DNA of 64,000 nt from Oscillospiraceae bacterium (GTDB taxonomy: Bacteria > Bacillota > Clostridia > Oscillospirales > Ruminococcaceae): contig JAEDDN010000001.1 in NCBI GenBank assembly GCA_016298065.1, positions 1 to 64,000 on the forward strand. The letters run 5' to 3'. How positions within the stretch are numbered: position 1 is the stretch's first letter; the number at the start of each line of letters is the position of its first letter. Below are positions 17,494-23,601 of this stretch, one piece after another. The notes under the pieces were generated by a model. The model saw only the letters and a list, made by a program, of their open reading frames with translations. It did not search any database and was not told the DNA's origin. Made by a program: the position numbers and the translations under genes.

Positions 17494-17979
17494 ATGCTAT
17501 CGGTAAACATTATCTGTATAGGCAGTCTTAAAGAAAAGTATCTTACAATGGCGTGCGAGGAATACATAAAAAGGCTGGGAGCTTTTTGTAAGCTTAAAGT
17601 AACTGAGCTAAACGAATATAAATTACCTTCAAATCCAAGCTCCTCGCAGATACAAAAGGCGGTTTTGGAAGAGGGAAATAGTATACTTTCTGTTTTAAAT
17701 GCAAAAAATAGCTACAATATAGCTATGTGCATTGAAGGAAAACACCTTTCCTCCGAACAGCTTGCCCGGCAGTTAGAAAAAATATCTGTTGGCGGACAAA
17801 GCAGTATATGTTTTTTAATAGGCGGCTCTTACGGACTTTATGACGAAGTAAAGAAAAAGGCAGACTTAAATCTTTCAATGTCGAGTATGACCTTTCCGCA
17901 CCAGCTTGCAAGAGTTATGCTTTTAGAGCAGGTGTACAGGGCGTTTCAGATAAATAATAACGGTAAATATCATAAGTGA
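17494..17979 (+). CDS. rlmH: 23S rRNA (pseudouridine1915-N3)-methyltransferase RlmH
   Basis: SPOUT-fold methyltransferase that modifies helix 69 of 23S rRNA in assembled 70S ribosomes. The protein is 161 residues, normal length. The knot signatures FLIGGSYGL, LSMSSMTFPHQLARVMLLEQVYRAF and the C-terminal NNNGKYHK end are diagnostic. It is translationally close to the yycJ-like gene, in one operon. Confidence 0.97.
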   Translation: MLSVNIICIGSLKEKYLTMACEEYIKRLGAFCKLKVTELNEYKLPSNPSSSQIQKAVLEEGNSILSVLNAKNSYNIAMCIEGKHLSSEQLARQLEKISVGGQSSICFLIGGSYGLYDEVKKKADLNLSMSSMTFPHQLARVMLLEQVYRAFQINNNGKYHK

Positions 17980-18106
17980 TAGTAAAAAATATGACTTTAA
18001 AATAATAAAATTTTATAAAACTTTAAGGTTGCTTTCCGTATAACTAAGATATATTTGCAAACAATATTTTGGCAAACAATTTTCAAATAAAAAGGGAGAT
18101 TCATAT

Positions 18107-18646
18107 ATGAAAGCAACAGGAATAGTTCGTAGAATAGACGACTTGGGAAGAGTCGTTATACCTAAAGAAATAAGACGAACAATGAGAATCAGAGAGGGTG
18201 ACGCCTTGGAGATATATACATCTGCCGAAGGAGAGGTAATATTTAAAAAGTATTCCCCGATGGGTGAACTCAATCAGTTTGCCTCGCAGTATGCCGAAGC
18301 CCTGAGTAAGACCGGCGAATTGCCTGTAATTGTGTGCGATAAAGATCATGTAATTGCGGCGGCAGGTATGCCTAAAAAGGAGATAATCGAAAGAAGAGTT
18401 TCACCTGTTTTGGAGGAAACTATGTTAAAGCGCAAGATAATATCCTGCAAGGATGCAAACAGCGAGACCATTCGTCCTGTTGAGGGAATAGACAGAAAGG
18501 CGCTTGTAAGCTATCCTATCATTTCCGATTCGGAGGTGTGCGGAGCAGTGCTGTTTTTATCGGGAGATCACAACGAGGTGCCGAGTAAAACTCACATAAA
18601 GCTTATAGAAACCGCCGCAATGTTTTTAGGCAAGCAAATGGAGTAG
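18107..18646 (+). CDS. spoVT: Stage V sporulation protein T (AbrB/SpoVT family regulator)
   Basis: A late forespore transcription regulator with 179 residues. The N-terminal swapped-hairpin AbrB domain is MKATGIVRRIDDLGRVVIPK, followed by RRTMRIREGDALEIYT. The C-terminal part is a GAF-like domain (PVIVCDKDHVIAAAG ... GAVLFLSGD) as in SpoVT, not present in AbrB itself. In Bacillus it tunes sigma-G genes, including germination receptor genes, so the ger operon in this window is a plausible target. AAAGGGAG precedes ATG 18107. Confidence 0.95.
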   Translation: MKATGIVRRIDDLGRVVIPKEIRRTMRIREGDALEIYTSAEGEVIFKKYSPMGELNQFASQYAEALSKTGELPVIVCDKDHVIAAAGMPKKEIIERRVSPVLEETMLKRKIISCKDANSETIRPVEGIDRKALVSYPIISDSEVCGAVLFLSGDHNEVPSKTHIKLIETAAMFLGKQME

Positions 18647-18669
18647 GAAAGCGCTGATAAAGATAAATT

Positions 18670-18707
18670 AAATCCTCCTATGGCAAATTACCGTAGGAGG
18701 ATTTTTA
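18670..18707 (+). terminator. Terminator after spoVT
   Basis: AAATCCTCCTA pairs with TAGGAGGATTT across a 13-base loop and is followed by TTAATT. It lies between spoVT and the convergent nitroreductase pseudogene and can serve both. Confidence 0.8.
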
Positions 18708-18711
18708 ATTG

Positions 18712-19378
18712 TTATTCCAAAATGTCACTACCCTTATCGGCACCGATTTCAAAGTGATATTTTGCGATACCCAAGTCGGTTTTTACGTTAAATCCGAGCT
18801 TTACACCTGCCTTGACCTTATCGCCGTTTAGGGTAAACAAAAATTTTTGCTGATTTACGGCAGTCGGAGCTAAAAGTGCGGCTTCCACTCCTTTTTTAAA
18901 CCAGTTCGGCACGGGAGAATTAACTACAGTAACATCTTCAAAGGCTTTTGATTTGTGGTTTACACCTTGGGCTTTGCCGTAGCCTATAGCGATTACCATA
19001 ACCAATTTTTCGCCGTCGTCTATTACAAAAGCGTCGTCAATTTTTTTTATAGGTAAGCGCTACCCAACAGGTGTTTAACCCCAGCGTCTGAGCATATAGC
19101 ACGATTTTCTCGCCGTAATATCCGCATTTTTCCTCAAGGTCTTTATCCTTTTTACCGATTAAGGCTAAGTAATTATTGACGCCGGAGAAATTTCCGTAAT
19201 GCGCCATTTTGCTATCAAAAGCCTTAGGCTCGTTTGTCACAAGCTGAATATGAAGTCCGCTTTCACGGTTACATTGTCAATTACGGCTTTAAGCGAGCTT
19301 ACCGTTTCGTCGTCTAAAGGCTTATCAATGTAACTGCGAACCGAGTGTCTTGCTAAAATAGCTTCTTTAATATCCATA
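18712..19378 (-). pseudogene. Nitroreductase family gene broken by two frameshifts
   Basis: Read on the minus strand from ATG 19378, the product starts MDIKEAILARHSVRSYIDKP like an FMN nitroreductase, then runs out of frame. The next segment (VTNEPKAF ... LGLNTCWVALTYKK) is in another frame, and the last (LVMVIAIGYGKAQG ... NGDKVKAG) in a third. The first break is at about 19272, where adding one T restores AAT TGT AAC CGT. The second is at the T8 run 19041-19048, where one base fewer restores KKIDDAF. With both corrected, one protein of about 222 residues results. It could be a true pseudogene or contain assembly errors. An intact, shorter nitroreductase lies at 32588. Confidence 0.85.
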
Positions 19379-19538
19379 AAAATTCTCCTTTTTAAGTTTA
19401 TTAAATCTACATTCAATATAGCATAAACTCTTGCCATAGTAAATATCCCTTTTGCCGAATGACACGACCTGATTGCAAAAAGCAAGAATAGGTTAGGCGA
19501 ATATTGCGCATAATACTATAAGAAAGCGAGGTAGTATT

Positions 19539-20207
19539 ATGTTTAAACACGAAAAACAACTGTTTCATCCCGTATCGGTAGAACGTCCGAATCCGCAGTA
19601 CGCAGTACTGCTTCAAGAACAGCTTGGCGGTGCCAACGGTGAGCTGAAAGCCGCACTGCAGTATATGTCGCAGAGCTTCAGAATAAAGGATCCCGACATC
19701 AAAGACCTTTTCCTTGACATTGCGGCAGAGGAGCTTGGGCACATGGAGATGGTTGCGGCTACAATCAATATGCTAAACGGTCACGAGGTAGACGCAACAA
19801 CCGTTCCTGCCGGTGAGATTCAAACTCATGTGCTTTTGGGATTAAATCCCGGCTTAATCAATGCGTCAGGTTATTCGTGGACAAGCGATTATGTAAGCGT
19901 GACAGGAGATTTATGCGCAGATTTGCTCTCTAATATCGCTTCCGAGCAAAGAGCAAAAGTAGTTTACGAATATCTTTACAGGCAGATTGACGATAAAAAG
20001 GTAAAGGAAACAATCGACTTTCTTCTCAACCGAGAGGAAGCGCATAATCAGATGTTTAGAGAAGCGTTTAATAAGGTACAAAACAGCGGATCCAATCAGG
20101 ATTTCGGTACAACAAAGGCGGCAAAAATGTATTTCAGTATGTCAGAGCCGTCGCCTGCCGACACTCCTTTTCCCGACACTAAGGTCACACCGCCGTCTTT
20201 TAAGTAA
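19539..20207 (+). CDS. Manganese catalase family protein (CotJC-like)
   Basis: A 222-residue ferritin-fold protein. The di-manganese ligands expected for Mn-catalase can be placed: Glu35 (GGANGELKAALQY), Glu65 and His68 (EELGHMEM), Glu136 (ASEQRAK) and His169 (REEAHNQMF). It removes hydrogen peroxide. Family members in spore formers (CotJC) are spore-coat proteins, but cotJA/cotJB neighbours are absent here, so a vegetative role is equally likely. The start has GCGAGGT upstream. It is divergent from the broken nitroreductase. Confidence 0.9.
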   Translation: MFKHEKQLFHPVSVERPNPQYAVLLQEQLGGANGELKAALQYMSQSFRIKDPDIKDLFLDIAAEELGHMEMVAATINMLNGHEVDATTVPAGEIQTHVLLGLNPGLINASGYSWTSDYVSVTGDLCADLLSNIASEQRAKVVYEYLYRQIDDKKVKETIDFLLNREEAHNQMFREAFNKVQNSGSNQDFGTTKAAKMYFSMSEPSPADTPFPDTKVTPPSFK

Positions 20208-20243
20208 AAATAGCTTTCGGTGAATGCTTACACGAGTGGAGTA

Positions 20244-20286
20244 AAAAAAGAGCAATATCCTTTTTGGATATTGCTCTTTTTATTTT
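20244..20286. terminator. Terminator after the Mn-catalase gene
   Basis: AAAAAGAGCAATATCC and its perfect complement with a T5 loop give a 16-bp stem, followed by TTTTTATTTT. It may also end the convergent gene at 20330. Confidence 0.9.
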
Positions 20287-20329
20287 AGTTATGAGATGTG
20301 AAAAAATCGATATTTTTATTTTGTATAAC

Positions 20330-20935
20330 TCATAATGATTTCTTTTTTTGCCTTGCTAAATATACAATCATAAATATGGAAATAATCGGAGGAATAAAAA
20401 TAGAAAACCACCAATGAACATCACAGTCGTATGTGAAAGGAGCCGAGGAAATTATGGCTCCACCTACAAAGTTCCACACAGCAAATAAGAATGTAGCAAT
20501 AATACAAATGTTATATTTTCCTAAAAATGCAGAAAATATCGTAACTATTAAGCAAAGTGATAAAATTATTCCTAAGGCATATCGCAAATATGCAGGAGAA
20601 TAAACAGCCGCTTTCCAGTAGGAACCGCCGTATGCTTCGTTTAAGTTGGCAATTTCTTCACGGAAAAGATATAAGTAATAATTTTTATCACCACCATGAT
20701 GAACTTTAAATTGCGCATACGGAACAAATATAACAAACAAAGCATTAATTACAGAGCAAATAAGTATAAATAAGGATACATTTGTCAGCTTAAAACGTAA
20801 AATATTTTCTCTTACGTTTTCTCGTGTTATTGAGTCGAATAGAGAAACATTGTGAGGTTTTACAATTTTTTCTCCGCATTTGATACAAAATTGATTATTA
20901 TCCGAATTGTTATGTCCGCATTTATTACAATACAT
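20330..20935 (-). CDS. Zinc-ribbon membrane protein, unknown function
   Basis: A 201-residue protein. Residues 1-22 form a zinc ribbon (MYCNKCGHNNSDNNQFC then CGEK), as in many membrane proteins named only for this ribbon. Four hydrophobic helices follow, with a loop rich in Tyr and charged residues between the first two, and the end is basic (LARQKKK). AGGAGGT is placed correctly before ATG 20935. The upstream small lipoprotein-like frame overlaps this start by 11 bases. Confidence 0.65.
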   Translation of the reverse strand: MYCNKCGHNNSDNNQFCIKCGEKIVKPHNVSLFDSITRENVRENILRFKLTNVSLFILICSVINALFVIFVPYAQFKVHHGGDKNYYLYLFREEIANLNEAYGGSYWKAAVYSPAYLRYALGIILSLCLIVTIFSAFLGKYNICIIATFLFAVWNFVGGAIISSAPFTYDCDVHWWFSIFIPPIISIFMIVYLARQKKKSL

Positions 20936-21050
20936 AATTATACCTCCTAAAAGATTTTAAATTATTGGTTGCTTTGTCTGCACAAGCAGTGGCAGATAAT
21001 AAAGTTGTAAAAGCTAATACAAGCAATAAAAATTTTTTAATTCTTTTCAT
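20925..21050 (-). CDS. Tiny lipoprotein-leader ORF (41 aa), possibly a truncated gene
   Basis: The minus-strand ATG at 21050 begins MKRIKKFLLLVLAFTTLLSA followed by TACADK. That is a textbook lipoprotein signal with an L-S-A-T-A-C type lipobox. The frame then stops after 18 more residues inside the start of the zinc-ribbon gene. The AGGAGGT of that gene lies within it. It may be the stump of a lipoprotein gene whose body was deleted, or a real micro-lipoprotein. No clear ribosome site precedes it beyond GGATAATAAA. Confidence 0.45.
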   Translation of the reverse strand: MKRIKKFLLLVLAFTTLLSATACADKATNNLKSFRRYNYVL

Positions 21051-21164
21051 TTTATTATCCTTCTAAATTTATTGGGCTATCTTTAGCCTAATAGTATCAT
21101 ATATAGCCCACTTTTGTCAAGAATAATTTATATAATTTTTTTGAGATATAAAGGGGGATATTGG

Positions 21165-21407
21165 ATGAATACTTATATTGATACAAAAAATCGGTTACTC
21201 TTTTTACTTGAACAATATCATATGTCAATACATGCTCTTGCTATAAAATCAGGTGTTGCACCGTCTACCATAAAAAACATTCTTTACGGAAAAAGTCAAA
21301 ACCCCGGTATCGTAACAATAAAAATGTTATGTGATGGATTTGGCATTAGCATTTATGATTTTTTTAATACACAAGATTTTAAATCCATAGAACCTGAAAA
21401 TATTTAA
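21165..21407 (+). CDS. Small XRE-family helix-turn-helix regulator
   Basis: An 80-residue DNA-binding protein made almost only of the HTH domain. LAIKSGVAPSTIKNILYG is the helix-turn-helix, followed by NPGIVTIKMLCDGFGISIYDFF, the usual XRE end. ATG 21165 is chosen because AAAGGGGG precedes it; the frame opens further upstream without similarity. It lies just outside the left end of the integrated element and ends before a strong terminator. Confidence 0.85.
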   Translation: MNTYIDTKNRLLFLLEQYHMSIHALAIKSGVAPSTIKNILYGKSQNPGIVTIKMLCDGFGISIYDFFNTQDFKSIEPENI

Positions 21408-21443
21408 GTGTCATTTTACCGTTGTAATATCAGTAGGTGTATG

Positions 21444-21482
21444 TAAAAAAAGAGGTATGCAATACTTGCATACCTCTTTTTT
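21444..21482 (+). terminator. Terminator of the small XRE gene
   Basis: A perfect 17-bp stem (AAAAAAGAGGTATGCAA, loop TAC) ends in TTTTTT. The stem recurs at 30726-30757 with its loop reversed to GTA, which means an inverted copy. Confidence 0.9.
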
Positions 21483-21577
21483 GCAAAGGGATTCGCTCTC
21501 GCCTGCAGGCTCGGTCATCGGCGGCTCTGACAGTCCACCGGACTGTCATTCAGTACCGCCTTGGTTCGAATCCTTGC
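21483..21577. repeat. 95-base palindromic element next to the integration site
   Basis: Outer arms GCAAAGGGATTCG and CGAATCCTTGC pair with two bulges. Inside are GGCGG/CCGCC and the perfect hairpin GACAGTCC-ACC-GGACTGTC. It is much richer in GC than its surroundings. Reading frames through it are spurious. It could be a small dispersed element or a structured RNA. Confidence 0.55.
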
Positions 21578-21593
21578 GTTTCACATAAAAATA

Positions 21594-21627
21594 AAAAGGA
21601 GCAATATCTTTCGATATCACTCCTTTT
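21594..21627 (-). terminator. Original terminator of the tRNA-Ser gene
   Basis: AAAAGGAG ... CTCCTTTT with an inner ATATC/GATAT stem lies directly after the CCA end of the tRNA remnant, as read on the minus strand. It was probably the native tRNA terminator before the element inserted. Confidence 0.65.
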
Positions 21628-21628
21628 A

Positions 21629-21691
21629 TTTTGGCGGAAAGAGAGGGATTCGAACCCTCGAAGCGCTATTAACGCTTACACGAGTTCCAGT
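21629..21691. repeat. Left attachment site (3' fragment of tRNA-Ser)
   Basis: 63 bases identical to 30754-30816. On the minus strand it covers the tRNA from the anticodon loop to the CCA end. The sequences diverge immediately to its right, within the anticodon-loop region. This is presumably the original chromosomal 3' end of the tRNA gene. Confidence 0.92.
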
Positions 21692-21723
21692 TAATTTTTG
21701 TTATTTGTTTGAGTTTTTTATTT

Positions 21724-21810
21724 CAAGGGTGGCAACTTGTTCTACAGAACAAGTTAGACATACTCTTACAAGGATTTTTTTAAAAATTCTTGTAAGGGTG
21801 CTTGCCCTTG
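21724..21810. repeat. Nested inverted repeats near the left end of the element
   Basis: Outer arms CAAGGG-TG-GCAA and TTGCCCTTG enclose two hairpins. One is AACTTGTTC-TACA-GAACAAGTT (21734-21755); the other is CTTACAAG/CTTGTAAG (21765-21796). No gene lies between attL and 21932. In filamentous phages such non-coding hairpins serve as packaging signal or origin; integrase arm sites are another possibility. Confidence 0.5.
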
Positions 21811-21931
21811 ACTTAAAAAAACGATATTTATTTTTAGTGAGTTTATATAGTGAAAAAATAAAAACTTGTGGAATTGGGTTTATTTTAGAATAAAATCAAC
21901 CAATTACACAAGTCCGACAAACGTGAGTGCG

Positions 21932-22567
21932 TCAGGATTTATAGCTTAAGATATTATTTAGATATGTTTCTACCTGTTCCGAGCTACCTTCTGTCATTAA
22001 AAAGTTATATCCTGCTGTTCTTAGGGCGTTAGCTACGAAGTTATCTCTTTCTATTCGGTCTATTCTTTCGTGTGAGCTGTCATTTAATTCGATTAAAGTA
22101 ATTATATTCATATTACTGTCTGCTATTGCAAAATCTATATGTTTTGATTTTATTTTACTAAAGTATACATTCCATTCTTGCTTGGTTAATCCTTGATTTA
22201 CGTCTATAAGGTCTGCCAGTCTTATTTTAGTTAATACTTGTAGGCCTTTTTCATTAGCAATTTGATTTATCTTTTTATAAAAATAATATTCATTTTTTGT
22301 AAGTAATTCCTTTTTATGATAAGGAAATATATTTGGACTAACTATGTTTTGTTGAACTGGATATTGCTGATATTGTGGATTTATGTATTGTGGATATATA
22401 TTCGGTGGATATATGTATTGTATATATTCTGGTTGCTTTTGATTTTTATTTCTATATTGATTTGTTTTTTTCTTTCTTTTTTCTTTTGCTCTTGTATATT
22501 TAAGTACTGCCGCTACTACTAATAATGTCCATATTAATATAATTACTCCTGTTGCTCCACTATCCAT
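21932..22567 (-). CDS. DUF2726 domain protein with N-terminal membrane anchor
   Basis: A 211-residue protein. Residues 5-22 are hydrophobic (VIILIWTLLVVAAVLK). A Pro/Tyr/Gln-rich stretch follows (repeats of YPQYINPQYQQYP type). The C-terminal 120 residues match the DUF2726 pattern: LLTKNEYYFYKKI, KIRLADLID, KHIDFAIAD and LIELNDSSHER. DUF2726 resembles restriction-endonuclease-fold proteins, but no activity is established for it here. It is the leftmost gene of the element and follows the repressor on the same strand. Confidence 0.75.
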   Translation of the reverse strand: MDSGATGVIILIWTLLVVAAVLKYTRAKEKRKKKTNQYRNKNQKQPEYIQYIYPPNIYPQYINPQYQQYPVQQNIVSPNIFPYHKKELLTKNEYYFYKKINQIANEKGLQVLTKIRLADLIDVNQGLTKQEWNVYFSKIKSKHIDFAIADSNMNIITLIELNDSSHERIDRIERDNFVANALRTAGYNFLMTEGSSEQVETYLNNILSYKS

Positions 22568-22579
22568 TTTAATACTCCT

Positions 22580-22867
22580 TTATTTTATGTCAAAATTAGC
22601 GTTGTTGATATTTTTAATATTAACAACGTTTTTTGTTTGTTTTTTATCTTCATAAAGAGGTCTTTTGTAATTAATAAGTCCTGCTAAGTAATCTAAAGAT
22701 ACATTGTAATATTTTGCAAGTGCAATAAATAAATGCATTGGCATTTCATTTGCACCTCGTTCATATCTGCTATATTGCGTTTGTTGCATTTTTAATATTT
22801 CTGCTATTTCGGTTTGATTTTTATCATAATCTTCCCTAATATCTTTTAGCCTTTGATAATAGTACAT
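22580..22867 (-). CDS. XRE-family repressor of the element
   Basis: A 95-residue regulator with an N-terminal HTH (NQTEIAEILKMQQTQYSRYERG) and the common SLDYLAGL end. The last 25 residues are polar. It is divergent from the structural genes, and the 145 bases between carry a strong promoter overlapped by TTAGTAC half-sites. It is therefore probably the CI-like repressor that keeps the element silent. It is transcribed away from the phage genes together with the DUF2726 gene. Confidence 0.85.
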   Translation of the reverse strand: MYYYQRLKDIREDYDKNQTEIAEILKMQQTQYSRYERGANEMPMHLFIALAKYYNVSLDYLAGLINYKRPLYEDKKQTKNVVNIKNINNANFDIK

Positions 22868-22925
22868 TTTTACCTTACCTTTTTGTTTAATTTATACAAT
22901 AATACCATAATGTATTAAAATTATG

Positions 22926-22978
22926 TTGACTTTAGTACATATTAGTACTATACTTAATTTAGTACTAATACGTACTAA
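22926..22978 (+). promoter_or_regulatory. Rightward phage promoter with operator array
   Basis: TTGACT (22926-22931) and TATACT (22949-22954) are 17 bases apart. TTAGTAC half-sites lie at 22932-22938 and 22942-22948, inside the spacer. GTACTAA half-sites lie at 22962-22968 and 22972-22978 in inverted orientation. The two pairs share a 10-base period. This is the expected operator for the adjacent XRE repressor. Confidence 0.75.
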
Positions 22979-23012
22979 GATTTTTAAAACAAAAAGAAAG
23001 AGGTAATTTAAA

Positions 23013-23291
23013 ATGAAAGTAAAAATTTTTGGAAAAAGAAATGTTAGTTTTGTTGATGAAAAAACTGAAAAAGAGTTAAAAGGTATTACGCTTTATTTTG
23101 GCGGTAAAACGCCCGATAATGAAAATGTTTCGGGTTACATAACGGATAAAGTTTGGATAAGCTCCGATAGCGAGCTTTATGATAGGCTTTTAGATTTAGA
23201 TTTAGATGATGAAGCTGTAGAAGCCGAGTTTGTTTATGATATTGTTCCCGGCGTTAAAAAGCCTTTGCTTACTGATATAGTAATTTATTGA
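23013..23291 (+). CDS. Probable ssDNA-binding protein (pV position)
   Basis: A 92-residue, acidic protein with beta-rich pattern (MKVKIFGKRNVSFVD ... LYFGGKT ... AEFVYDIVPGVKKPLLTDIVIY). No membrane segment. It is the first gene after the phage promoter and lies directly before the coat-like gene, where inoviruses encode the single-strand DNA-binding protein that coats the genome before export. The sequence itself does not prove this; the call rests on size, likely OB-type fold and position. AAAGAGGTAA precedes the start. Confidence 0.5.
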   Translation: MKVKIFGKRNVSFVDEKTEKELKGITLYFGGKTPDNENVSGYITDKVWISSDSELYDRLLDLDLDDEAVEAEFVYDIVPGVKKPLLTDIVIY

Positions 23292-23347
23292 TAGTTAATT
23301 AAAATGCATATATATTAACTTTACTTTATTGGAAAGGGGGCTTTTTT

Positions 23348-23506
23348 GTGGAAGCAATTACAGGTGCAATTACAACTGCTGTAACCGTAGCTGGTGAATG
23401 TATTACATTCTTAACCAGTCAGCCGCTTTGTTTGTTACTCATAGGCTTAGGTCTCATTCCTGTAGGTCTTGGTATCTTTAAGTCTGCTAAACGTGCTGCA
23501 AGATAG
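23348..23506 (+). CDS. Major coat protein candidate (pVIII-like, 52 aa)
   Basis: GTG start at 23348 with GGAAAGGGGG seven bases upstream. The product has the three-part design of filamentous-phage coat proteins. The N-terminal amphipathic part is MEAITGAITTAVTVAGE, then comes a hydrophobic membrane helix (about residues 19-43, rich in Leu/Gly). A short basic tail, FKSAKRAAR, would face the DNA. There is no separate leader peptide, so it would be inserted without cleavage or use an internal signal. It has two Cys residues (18 and 28). The very strong ribosome site fits a major structural protein. Confidence 0.75.
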   Translation: MEAITGAITTAVTVAGECITFLTSQPLCLLLIGLGLIPVGLGIFKSAKRAAR

Positions 23507-23601
23507 TTTTGTCTTAATTTTTTAATTCTCTTTTTGAAAGGAATGGGGTTGGATTTTTTTGTTTGTCTTTATCCAGCCCCTTTTCTGTTAGGTGGTAAAT
23601 T

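Noticed and set aside
20226..20237. GCTTACACGAGT after the Mn-catalase gene, identical to 12 bases of tRNA-Ser
   Set aside because: Only 12 bases match and the flanks do not, and the order relative to the nearby hairpin differs from the att sites; chance or a short relic, not a third attachment site.
21437..21893. Reading frames on the + strand through the palindromic element and the tRNA-Ser fragment
   Set aside because: Their products (ERDSNPR- and GIRTLEA-type tails) are the well-known artefacts of translating tRNA 3' ends; there is no ribosome site and the sequence is explained as attachment site and hairpins.
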